From assembly GCF_947251645.1 (NCBI RefSeq), contig NZ_OX366364.1:558001-622000 (forward strand): 64,000 bases of DNA. The letters run 5' to 3'. Below are positions 7,773 to 15,109 of the stretch, piece after piece (position 1 is the first letter of the stretch; each line of letters opens with the position of its first letter). This DNA is from Wolbachia endosymbiont (group A) of Bibio marci. Lineage in GTDB: Bacteria > Pseudomonadota > Alphaproteobacteria > Rickettsiales > Anaplasmataceae. The notes beneath the pieces are model-generated. The model ran no database searches. It saw only the letters and a program-made list of their open reading frames with translations, and was not told where the DNA came from. Made by a program: the position numbers and the translations under genes.

Positions 7773-8861
7773 GGCTTTGTTGCATAGCAACCGAAAAAAT
7801 CTGGTGGCTACTGACAAAATTCATTATAAATAACCATTTAACTGTTGAAGAAAAAATATGCCACAGAAAATGAAAGTCAGTAACCAAAATGAATATAACA
7901 AATTTCTCCAGGAAAGAGGAAATATTTTTCATTATATCAATGAAGCCATAGAAAATTGGTATGAAAATAGTCCAAAAATGCAAGGCGGCAACTATATTTA
8001 CAGTGATAAAGTTGTGATTTTGGTGCATATAATTGTCAATCTTTTTAGAATTGGTTTAAGACAAACGGTGGGGTTTATAAAAGGATATATGCAACAAATA
8101 GGAAGAGATTTAGCAGTTATCAGCTATTCACAAGCATCAAGAAGGTTTAAGAAACTTAATATTAAGATCAATGATTGCAGAATTGATAAAAATAATATGG
8201 AAGACATCGAAATTGCTATAGATAGTACAGGTATCAGCATTTACAACAATACCCCTGGTCACAGCAAGGAAAATAGCGCTAACAGAAAATATCGTGGCTA
8301 TGAACAGACAAGAAAATTGCATGTAATGTTGAATATAAACAGCAAAAAAGCCATAGCTGTAAAATACAGTAACGGTGTCTACTCTGATCACTATGGAGCT
8401 TGCGATTTGCTTAAAGAAGTTAATTTTCAGCATGTCATAAAAGCACTATATGCAGATAGGGCATATGATAGGCACAAGTTTTACAAATTGTGTCACGAAT
8501 ATGATATAAAGGCAAAAATTCCACCAATAAACAATGCGGCAGAACATCCAGAAATAGATTATATGTCTGACAGAAATGCTGCTATTAGGTTAATAAAATT
8601 ATACGGTGAAGATGGCGTGAAAGAATGGAAAAAAGAAGTAAATTATGGGAAAAGATCTTATATTGAAGGGTTTTTCTCAAGATTAAAGCAAATATTTGGA
8701 TTCAGCTTTAGGAATAAATCCGAAGTAAATCGCGAAAAAGAATTGCTGATTAAGTGCTATTTGCTTAATCAATTTACTGAAATTGGTATGGCTAAATTTG
8801 AAATGGCTACATGATATTTATCGTAAATTACTACCAGTATAAGGTGCGATGCAACAAAGCC
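7773..8861 (+). mobile_element. IS5-family (IS903-type) insertion sequence, copy 2
   Basis: 1,089 bp with the same ends as copy 1. It is flanked by a perfect 9-bp target duplication, ATCCCAGTG, at 7764-7772 and 8862-8870. The target is the reverse complement of the CACTGGGAT motif used by copy 1, so both copies landed in the same repeat motif. Confidence 0.95.
7858..8814 (+). CDS. IS5-family transposase, copy 2
   Basis: 318-residue DDE transposase, identical to copy 1 except Asn for Asp in the SANRKYRGYEQ segment. A second, silent change lies near 8598 (AAA for AAG). The catalytic residues in IDSTG, YADRAYD and SYIEGFF are all present. Two intact, almost identical copies 3.6 kb apart indicate recent transposition and make homologous deletion of ppa and its neighbour possible. 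Confidence 0.93.
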   Translation: MPQKMKVSNQNEYNKFLQERGNIFHYINEAIENWYENSPKMQGGNYIYSDKVVILVHIIVNLFRIGLRQTVGFIKGYMQQIGRDLAVISYSQASRRFKKLNIKINDCRIDKNNMEDIEIAIDSTGISIYNNTPGHSKENSANRKYRGYEQTRKLHVMLNINSKKAIAVKYSNGVYSDHYGACDLLKEVNFQHVIKALYADRAYDRHKFYKLCHEYDIKAKIPPINNAAEHPEIDYMSDRNAAIRLIKLYGEDGVKEWKKEVNYGKRSYIEGFFSRLKQIFGFSFRNKSEVNREKELLIKCYLLNQFTEIGMAKFEMAT

Positions 8862-8950
8862 ATCCCAGTGTCAGCTACTTTCATGACATCATCATAAAGT
8901 AAAATGAGATCCCAGTGTCAGCTACTCGGATGACACCTTCCGTATAAATA

Positions 8951-9375
8951 TTAAAAAATTTACCAAATGAAAAAAAAGGCAAAAGAAGCCCTGGGGTTAT
9001 TATCCGCTTTAAAATATTGGCGTTTTTTATGTTTTAAACGCTTGACAAGCAAGATTTAGCTGCTTTTAATTGCAACTAACTTACGCTGCAAATGTTTAAG
9101 AAATTTACCAAGCAGAAAAAAAGACAAAGAATCCCCGAGTTAGCTAGTCTTTTACTATCTCTGTCGAGTATTGGCATTTTTTGATGTCTTGTAACGCTTT
9201 ATAAGCGCGTTCAGCTTATTTAGATAAAAATCTAAATGTAGATGAAGTTTTGTAAAGACATACAGTATCTATATACTGCAAAAAATTGAACATAAGACGC
9301 CAATACATTAAGTAATCCTTACCTTTTAATCTGCAGATTGGCGAAAGCAAATACAATAGCTTCAGTTTCATGATA
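8951..9375. repeat. about 425-bp repeat, copy A (recombinase 3' end plus downstream DNA)
   Basis: Nearly identical to 18658-19081. It covers the last about 17 codons of a serine recombinase (minus strand) and about 370 bases downstream of it. The non-coding part is itself an imperfect tandem pair: units at about 8951-9060 and 9097-9215 share AAATTTACCAA, a purine run, then TATTGGC(G/A)TTTTTT and a short hairpin (GCTTGACAAGC in the first, CGCTTTATAAGCG in the second). Remaining sequence at 8871-8950 is repeat material. Confidence 0.8.
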
Positions 9376-9894
9376 TGTAGTACAATGATACAAATTAAGA
9401 ATTCCCCCATCCTGCTCTGGTTCTTCGATCTGAAATCCTACTTCTACCTGATCACGACCAATGTTAATTTGTCCTATTAATGCTTTAATAATGCCGCGCT
9501 TAGTTTGCCAATCTAGCTGTTCCAGGTTCGATTTTACACTAGAATAAAAATTCTTTATACTATTTATAATAAGACTTATTCCTTTTTCTACTGCCTTCTG
9601 ATCAACTACCTTTTTTTTCTCTTCTTCTATCCCTTGTAAGCCTTCCTTCATTTTTTTCATTGTCTGTTTAAATTCTTCCTCGCTTATATATCCTTTCTCT
9701 CCTGCATTTTCTTGACTATAATAATCTTCCATTAATTTTTCGATACCTTCTTTTATTTGATTTTCTCTTCTTGCAAACTTTTTCTCTGATGATTCATCAT
9801 TTTTATTTTCTAATACTCTACGTTGGTATTCCTTTTTTATCATCTCTGGGTTTTTTAGTACATCTTTCACCTTTTCCCATACAGCTATTTCTAA
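9319..9894 (-). pseudogene. large serine recombinase, C-terminal fragment
   Basis: The frame is open from the IS3 boundary (9894) to the stop at 9319, about 191 codons, with no native start. It matches the C-terminal part of phage WO-type large serine recombinases: a Lys/Glu-rich coiled-coil segment (about residues 20-95), then the family's terminal stretch with FYSSVKSNLEQLDWQTKRGIIKALI and HETEAIVFAFANLQIKR. The catalytic resolvase domain is missing because the IS3 element at 9896 cut it off. A second copy of only the last codons lies near 19030-19081. This is a relic of a lost or rearranged WO prophage end. Confidence 0.75.
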
Positions 9895-9939
9895 CTGACC
9901 TTACCCAGAAAAAGTAGAGAGAAAGTTAAGACGATTTTG

Positions 9940-10571
9940 TCATGAGAATGATGCATCAAATTGTGCAGGAATGTAATAGTTAATAGTAGAATGTCTACGT
10001 TGTTTGTTATAAAAGATTTCTATGTATTCAAATATGGCAGTTCTAGTTTGTTGAGCAGAATGTTGAGAAGTATCAATAAGCAGCTCCCTTTTGAGTGAAC
10101 TGAAGAAGCTTTCTGCAACAGAATTATCGTAACAACAGCCCTTATGGCTCATGCTGGAAATGATGTTTTTTGTATTCAATAGAAATTGGTAATTTTGAGA
10201 GGTATACTGTGACCCTTGATCGCTATGTAACAGTAGGTTTTCAGGGGGTTTGCGTTTGTTAACAGCCATAAGCAAAGAATCCACAATTAATTGTTTTGTC
10301 ATTGTATGACTCATTAACTACCATGCGTGAGAATTATTGCTGCCAACAACCTTCCTTGGTTTTTATATAAGTAATCCCATACTTTATTTGGTTGCTCAGT
10401 GATAAAATTTTGATCTAATATATTAGGAGCAATAACCATATTATTTGGTTGTTTTTTAGTTTTAAATCTTCGTCTAAGTTTGGCTATAATGTCATTTTCC
10501 TGCATAACATTTTGCACTGTTTTGATGTTATAATTTTTGCCTAAAGCTTTTATGGATTTTAGGGGCTCCAT
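9940..10571 (-). pseudogene. IS3-family OrfB integrase, frameshifted
   Basis: Two pieces remain. 10314-10571 encodes the RRRFKTKKQPNNMVIAPN segment and the entry to the rve domain (EQPNKVWDY). 9940-10314 encodes the rest, with LLHSDQGSQY (second catalytic Asp) and NSVAESFFSSLKREL (catalytic Glu). At the join, the adjacent frame reads ITYIKTKEGCW then FSRMVV. The strand carrying the first catalytic Asp was therefore damaged by a shift and a stop. No functional transposase is expected. Confidence 0.85.
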
Positions 10572-10736
10572 ATCTGCATTTAGATGCTTTTTTTGAATCT
10601 CTGCTAGAAGTCCTTCCCTTGCTAATTCTTTATTGCTTTTTTCTTTAGCAATCCATTTATAATAACCACCAGCACAAAACCCTGCATAGTTCCTGTATTT
10701 TATAGCAATTTCTATGCTCTTTTATAAAAGAATATT

Positions 10737-11036
10737 TTACTCTTTTTCTTTGGCAAAATATCCCAGGGCTTTTTTTAAAATGTCTCTTTCTCTTCTTACT
10801 CTTGCTAACTCTTTTTTTAGATCAAATCTTTCTTTGTCATAAGGAGCTAGTTTTCCTTTGCCTGGAAATGCGTATGCTCCAGACATTTTTCCATCATATT
10901 TTCTTACCCATTTACTTAACATACTGCCATCTATACCTAGATCTTTTGCTATTTTTGTACTTGTTTGACCTGTTTCTTTAACCAGCTTAACAGCTTCCAA
11001 TTTAAATTCTGCTGTATATTCTCTTCTATTTGTCAT
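10737..11036 (-). CDS. IS3-family OrfA (helix-turn-helix) protein
   Basis: 99 residues, the normal size for OrfA. The N-terminal HTH_Tnp_1 domain is clear (RREYTAEFKLEAVKLVKETG, then SKWVRKYDG near residue 41). A leucine-zipper tail follows (KKELARVRRERDILKKALGYF). OrfA binds the terminal inverted repeats and normally makes OrfAB by -1 frameshifting. Because orfB is broken, it can at most act as a binding protein or repressor. Confidence 0.9.
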   Translation of the reverse strand: MTNRREYTAEFKLEAVKLVKETGQTSTKIAKDLGIDGSMLSKWVRKYDGKMSGAYAFPGKGKLAPYDKERFDLKKELARVRRERDILKKALGYFAKEKE

Positions 11037-11115
11037 ATTACACCTCTTTGAAAAAACGTTTTATTTTACTCCAAAAACGTCTTAACTTTCTCTCTACTTT
11101 TTCTGGGTAAGGTCA

Positions 11116-11362
11116 GATCTATTTATAGTAGAAAGTTGAATTAGTAAAATAGCAGCTTTTTCACCATTTATAGATTTATGGGTAATAGTAAGGTTCGGAG
11201 AGGGGCTGTTGGAAAAGTACTTAACAAGTAACTCGCTGGCTGCCCACTCTACCACAAGTCCGGTTTTGAAGTCTAGTGGGGAGAGGTGACTTTCCTCACT
11301 TAGACGACTGGGATTATTGTATAATTAAATACTTTTTTAAACTAATGAAGCTTGAAAGCGGA
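11116..11362. other. intergenic, no gene seen
   Basis: 247 bases between the IS3 end and the stop of the next gene. No coding frame or known RNA is recognisable. A stretch near 11180-11300 has a GC content above its surroundings and ends TGGGGAGAGGTGACTTTCC. It vaguely recalls group II intron 3' regions, but I could not support that. Confidence 0.4.
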
Positions 11363-12634
11363 TCACCTTTCACGACCTGTGTTTACTTCATTCACTTTAG
11401 GAGTATGAATAGGCGTTATCATTGGGTTTTCAAGTTGTGTTGCTTGCTTTAAACCTTCACTTATGCTCCGATCTTGATCTAAAATCTTGTCAAAGTTTTT
11501 ACTTTGTTGATGACCATTCACCACGCTAATTTCTAAGCCGGGACTTTTATGATTGAAAGACTCACCAGGTTGGACACTATATTCCTTACCATTAATATTT
11601 AAGTTAACCGCATTAGCAATATTGGGAGAAGTTGTATCTTGCTGCAGATTTTGCTTTGTCTCAGGACTATTGTATGTAATATTAATGTTGAGAGCTTTAT
11701 CCTGATAATTAAAAGCCTTTTCCGGTTCTAAATTGAACTCTTTTCCATTTATATTTATGAAAGAGCTCTGATCCATACTTTTTTGTTGCATTTCATTATT
11801 TGATGTATTTTTTTGAGCCGCTTCTCTCATGTCATGAGTATTCTCCACACTCTTTTCATCCTCACCCAAAAGTTTTTCTAACATTTTCTTAACAAAGCGC
11901 TTCAGAAGACTCAAAAACCCTTCTTCTTTTTGATTTTCTTGTGGTTGAGGCATGTTATCTTTTTTGTTCTGTTCAGGCTTTTTATTGTTGAGCTTCTCTT
12001 TTACAGAACTCTTGCTCACTGAAGGACTAACGGTTTGTGAATCGTGCTTTGATGGCTGTGTATCTGTTTGCACAGAAGCTTCAGTAGTCTTTTTTTGTCC
12101 ACTCTGTTCAATGCTTTTATCTTTTGCTGTAGTTTCTCTAAGAGTGTTAGCTGCTTCTTGAAATTCTGGATTACGTAACCCTTCAACTCTTGATGGCTGT
12201 GTATCTGTTTGTACAGAAGCCTCAGAAGTCTTTTTTTGTCCACTCTGTTCAACACTTTTACCTTCTGTTGTAGTTTCTCTAAGAGTGTTAGCTGCTTCTT
12301 GAAATTTTTTGTCATTTTTTAATTCTGCAACTTTTTCACTTGTGAAGATGCCCTTCCCTTTATATTGTTGGTCAAGCTCAGCAATTCTTTCAAAATCTTG
12401 ACGTACTTTTTCATCTGCACGTCCTTTTTGACTTTCAAATTTCTGATTCAATTCTGCAACGTTTTTCATTTTGTTCTCAAGCTCCTTACTGTTCACAGCT
12501 TTTAGAGCCTCTGTTCCTTTTGCGATATAATTAACCTTCTCTTCTAATGAGGTACCTTCTGGAAAAGCACCTGGAGAACGTTCAAAAACATCTTTAAACT
12601 TTTTTTCAACACTTTCTTTAGATGTCTGAGCCAT
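11363..12634 (-). CDS. repeat-containing hypothetical protein, possible secreted effector
   Basis: 423 residues, very hydrophilic, no signal peptide or membrane segment; family not recognised. The N-terminal about 100 residues are predicted coiled coil. A unit of about 46 residues follows twice: FQEAANTLRETT, then K-S-x-EQSGQKKT and EASVQTDTQPS, at about 111-151 and 158-198. A basic Lys/Pro/Gln-rich linker comes next, and then two copies of a beta-type motif, NINGKEFNLEP near 297 and NINGKEYSVQP near 347. Internal duplication and low complexity are common in Wolbachia effectors, but function is unknown. The gene stands alone between IS3 and the divergent HAD gene. Confidence 0.7.
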   Translation of the reverse strand: MAQTSKESVEKKFKDVFERSPGAFPEGTSLEEKVNYIAKGTEALKAVNSKELENKMKNVAELNQKFESQKGRADEKVRQDFERIAELDQQYKGKGIFTSEKVAELKNDKKFQEAANTLRETTTEGKSVEQSGQKKTSEASVQTDTQPSRVEGLRNPEFQEAANTLRETTAKDKSIEQSGQKKTTEASVQTDTQPSKHDSQTVSPSVSKSSVKEKLNNKKPEQNKKDNMPQPQENQKEEGFLSLLKRFVKKMLEKLLGEDEKSVENTHDMREAAQKNTSNNEMQQKSMDQSSFININGKEFNLEPEKAFNYQDKALNINITYNSPETKQNLQQDTTSPNIANAVNLNINGKEYSVQPGESFNHKSPGLEISVVNGHQQSKNFDKILDQDRSISEGLKQATQLENPMITPIHTPKVNEVNTGRER

Positions 12635-12800
12635 ACCTATTACCTATTAAAATATATCATATAACCAGTATATTAACTAATTATATAAAAAACAGTTAAC
12701 ATAATTTGTGGTAAAGAATGTTTATCAAGAGCGTCCTCTTTATATTTTTTTTATTAAAATGCTATTTACTTATTAACTTAAAATATATAACAATATAGAA

Positions 12801-13439
12801 ATGAAAAACAGCCCGTTAGCAGTAGTATTCGATTGGGATAATACCTTAGTTGACACTCAAGATAACATTTTTAATGCTATTAAACATACCATAAACTCAA
12901 TGGGGTATAGTAATAAAGCTGCTGATAGAAATTCCCATGAGTCGAGAAAGAGCTATATGGTCAATTTATTTGGCGATCAGTGGAAAAAAGCAAATCAGAT
13001 ATATCAACAATATTTAGATGATGCACTATTGCAAAACATTGCTCTGAATCAAGGAGTAGAGGAAATGTTGCAGACACTGAAAAGCTACAATATTTATCTA
13101 GCAATAGTAAGTAATAAGAAAAATACTAATTTACGTGAAGAAGTTACCTATTTTAAACTAGATTCTTACTTTGAAAGAGTAGTTGGGTCATGCGATACTG
13201 CAGAAGATAAACCATCTGCAATCCCACTGCTATTCGCACTAGAAGAGAGTACGTTGCCTATAAATAGAGAAAATGTGTTTTTCGTTGGTGATAGCATCAC
13301 AGATGTTCTGTGTGCACAAAATGCCAATTGTTTACCTATTATATACGGTCAATCAATAAGCGGTTATGAAGATTTGTTATGTTTTCAACATTTTGATAAG
13401 CTTACAGATTTCATAATAAAATATTTGGAAGATAGGTAA
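12801..13439 (+). CDS. HAD-superfamily hydrolase, phosphoglycolate-phosphatase-like
   Basis: 212 residues. The HAD motifs are in order: motif I VFDWDNTLVDT (nucleophile Asp near 10 and Asp near 12), motif II AIVSNK near 107, a motif III Lys in AEDKPSAIP near 132-137, and motif IV FVGDSITDV near 158-166 with the metal-binding Asps. The cap is alpha-helical, as in Gph/YjjG proteins. It is a cytoplasmic small-molecule phosphatase of unknown substrate. The stop overlaps the next start as TAATG, so it is probably coupled to the RDD gene. Confidence 0.85.
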   Translation: MKNSPLAVVFDWDNTLVDTQDNIFNAIKHTINSMGYSNKAADRNSHESRKSYMVNLFGDQWKKANQIYQQYLDDALLQNIALNQGVEEMLQTLKSYNIYLAIVSNKKNTNLREEVTYFKLDSYFERVVGSCDTAEDKPSAIPLLFALEESTLPINRENVFFVGDSITDVLCAQNANCLPIIYGQSISGYEDLLCFQHFDKLTDFIIKYLEDR

Positions 13440-13924
13440 TGACAGAGATTGCCAGCATAAAAAGGCGCTTTTGCGCATATTTAATAGATGTAGCAATTTT
13501 ATTAATTCCAACTTTATTAATTATACTGCTATTAGAGGATTCTTCGTTGATCTTACATCTATCATACATGTGTGTAAATTGTAGTTACTTCACATATTTT
13601 ATATCTTCAAAGGCCCAAGCAACTCCAGGTCAACGGTTAATGAATATATGTACTATCAATTTAGATAATTCTAAAATAGACTTGAATTTAGCGTTTGACA
13701 GAAGCACTTCCCAGTTTTTTCTTCCTTTGTTAAACAGTGTAGTAGTTGTCCTTACTGAATTTTTGCAAGATCAGGAGGTATTAGTGAATGTCTTGAGTGC
13801 ATTGAAAGTAATGATAGTGCTGCTCACTCTCTGCTGGTATCTAGTTGCTTGTTTTTCTAAAAAGAAACAGACATACCACGACATGCTATTTAATACGGTT
13901 GTTATCAAAGGAACTATTAAATGA
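13439..13924 (+). CDS. RDD-family membrane protein
   Basis: 161 residues. The RDD signature is present: the first helix begins with RRFCAYLIDVAILLIPTLLI (Arg then Asp), and the conserved segment ATPGQRLMNICTINLD follows near residues 60-75. There are three hydrophobic segments, near 13-33, 95-118 and 124-143, ending with KKKQTYHDMLFNTVVIKG, which is typical of the family end. It is an inner-membrane protein of unknown transport role. It overlaps the HAD gene by one base. Confidence 0.85.
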   Translation: MTEIASIKRRFCAYLIDVAILLIPTLLIILLLEDSSLILHLSYMCVNCSYFTYFISSKAQATPGQRLMNICTINLDNSKIDLNLAFDRSTSQFFLPLLNSVVVVLTEFLQDQEVLVNVLSALKVMIVLLTLCWYLVACFSKKKQTYHDMLFNTVVIKGTIK

Positions 13925-13983
13925 GTTGCTATAATCATCGTTATCATATAAATTATGCTGATAAATTGAACTAAGGGAAGATT

Positions 13984-14460
13984 ATGAATGAAGAGATAGT
14001 AAAACATTTGAACAAATTATTGACCAATGAGCTGACTTCTGTACGTCAGTATCTTTTGCATTTTGCGGTTCTCAAAAACAATGGAATTAATAGACTTGCA
14101 GAAAAGGTAAAAAATGAGCTTAACGAAGAACTTGAACATGCAAACAAGTTGGCAGAAAGAATTTTGTTATTCAAAGGAGTTCCAAATTTTCAGGATACAA
14201 ACGAAATATCAAAGCATGATGGAAAGTTTACAAAAGACACAATACGGAAAATCTTAGAAGCTAATTTGAAATTAGAGGGAAAAGGTATTAAGGATATCAA
14301 AGAAACGATTTCTATCGCTGAGAAAGAAAAAGATTTTGTTAGTGTAATGTTATTAGAAGAGATGTTAAAAAATGAAGAAGAGCACTTCCATTGGATTGAG
14401 AAACAGATTGACCTTATTGAACTAATGGGTGTTGAAAACTATTTAAGAACACAAATATAG
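13984..14460 (+). CDS. bfr: bacterioferritin
   Basis: 158 residues, full length. It is a ferritin-like four-helix bundle that oxidises and stores iron in the cytoplasm. All di-iron ligands are visible: Glu in LLTNELTSVRQY, Glu and His in NEELEHANK, Glu in LKLEGKG, and Glu and His in KNEEEHFHW. The haem-ligating Met of E. coli Bfr (Met52, between those Glu and His residues) is Leu here, so the protein may not bind haem. The start is set by AAGGGAAG seven bases upstream. It is followed two bases later by the SURF1 gene. Confidence 0.92.
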   Translation: MNEEIVKHLNKLLTNELTSVRQYLLHFAVLKNNGINRLAEKVKNELNEELEHANKLAERILLFKGVPNFQDTNEISKHDGKFTKDTIRKILEANLKLEGKGIKDIKETISIAEKEKDFVSVMLLEEMLKNEEEHFHWIEKQIDLIELMGVENYLRTQI

Positions 14461-14461
14461 A

Positions 14462-15079
14462 GTGTTAAAAAAAACAGTATTTATTTTAATTATACCTTGC
14501 TTGCTTCTTTTTTTATTAGGATTATGGCAAGTATTCAGATTGAACTGGAAGAATAATATTATTAAAAGTATGAGTCTTCCAGTTGTTCATCTATTGCCCA
14601 ATAACGACCTTGAAAAATTTAACTATAGGCATGTCAAGATCGATGGGATTCTAAGTGACATAGAACTATATGTTTTTGCAGGGCAACACGGCTATCACGT
14701 GCTGTCTCCTATGTTGCTCACCACTGGACGTTACATGTTGGTGAATAAAGGAATAGTCAGAGAAAAAAAGGAGAAAAAAGTAAAAATTGAAAAAGTAGTT
14801 GCAGATGGAACTTTATATTGCGATAGCAATAAAAGCAAAAATTGGTTCATCAAAAACGATACTGCTTCGAATACATGGTTTACCCTGAGCACAGAGGAAA
14901 TTTCCAATGAGTTAGGTATTAAGCTAGAGAAGTGTGTATTGTGGCTGAACAATTTTGGCAGCAAAGTAGCTATACAGCCAATGAAGCATTTGGAATATGC
15001 AATCACTTGGTTTGCACTTTCCTTAACTTGGTTGATTATGTGCGTAATTTACTATAGGCAAAACCTCAATAAAGCTTGA
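14462..15079 (+). CDS. SURF1-family cytochrome oxidase assembly protein
   Basis: 205 residues from a GTG start one base after the bfr stop. It has the SURF1 layout: an N-terminal membrane helix (residues 5-23, ending LGLWQVFRLNWKN), a periplasmic beta domain with HVKIDGILSDIELYVFAG and GYHVLSPMLLTTGRYMLVNKG, and a C-terminal helix near 180-198 (AITWFALSLTWLIMCVIYYR). It helps insert haem a into cytochrome c oxidase subunit I. Spacing suggests co-transcription with bfr, giving a small iron/haem cluster. Confidence 0.9.
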   Translation: MLKKTVFILIIPCLLLFLLGLWQVFRLNWKNNIIKSMSLPVVHLLPNNDLEKFNYRHVKIDGILSDIELYVFAGQHGYHVLSPMLLTTGRYMLVNKGIVREKKEKKVKIEKVVADGTLYCDSNKSKNWFIKNDTASNTWFTLSTEEISNELGIKLEKCVLWLNNFGSKVAIQPMKHLEYAITWFALSLTWLIMCVIYYRQNLNKA

Positions 15080-15109
15080 AGCTTTCTGTACATAAAATTA
15101 GAAAAGTAG

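Larger units (their letters stand above)
9896..11115 (-). mobile_element. IS3-family insertion sequence, decayed
   Basis: 1,220 bp bounded by inverted repeats of more than 30 bp starting TGACCTTACCCAGAAAAAGT. It holds an intact orfA and a broken orfB. The flanks (CTAAC left, GATCT right) show no target duplication, which suggests rearrangement after insertion. It interrupts the recombinase fragment on its left; the upstream recombinase half is not found on its right. Confidence 0.85.

Noticed and set aside
11160..11310. Group II intron 3' relic
   Set aside because: Some GC-rich segments look similar, but no domain V/VI hairpin with the required tetraloop could be drawn and no reverse transcriptase is nearby.
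12016..12315. 99-codon frame inside the repeat protein at 11363-12634
   Set aside because: It is a shifted reading of the internally repeated gene and inherits its duplication.
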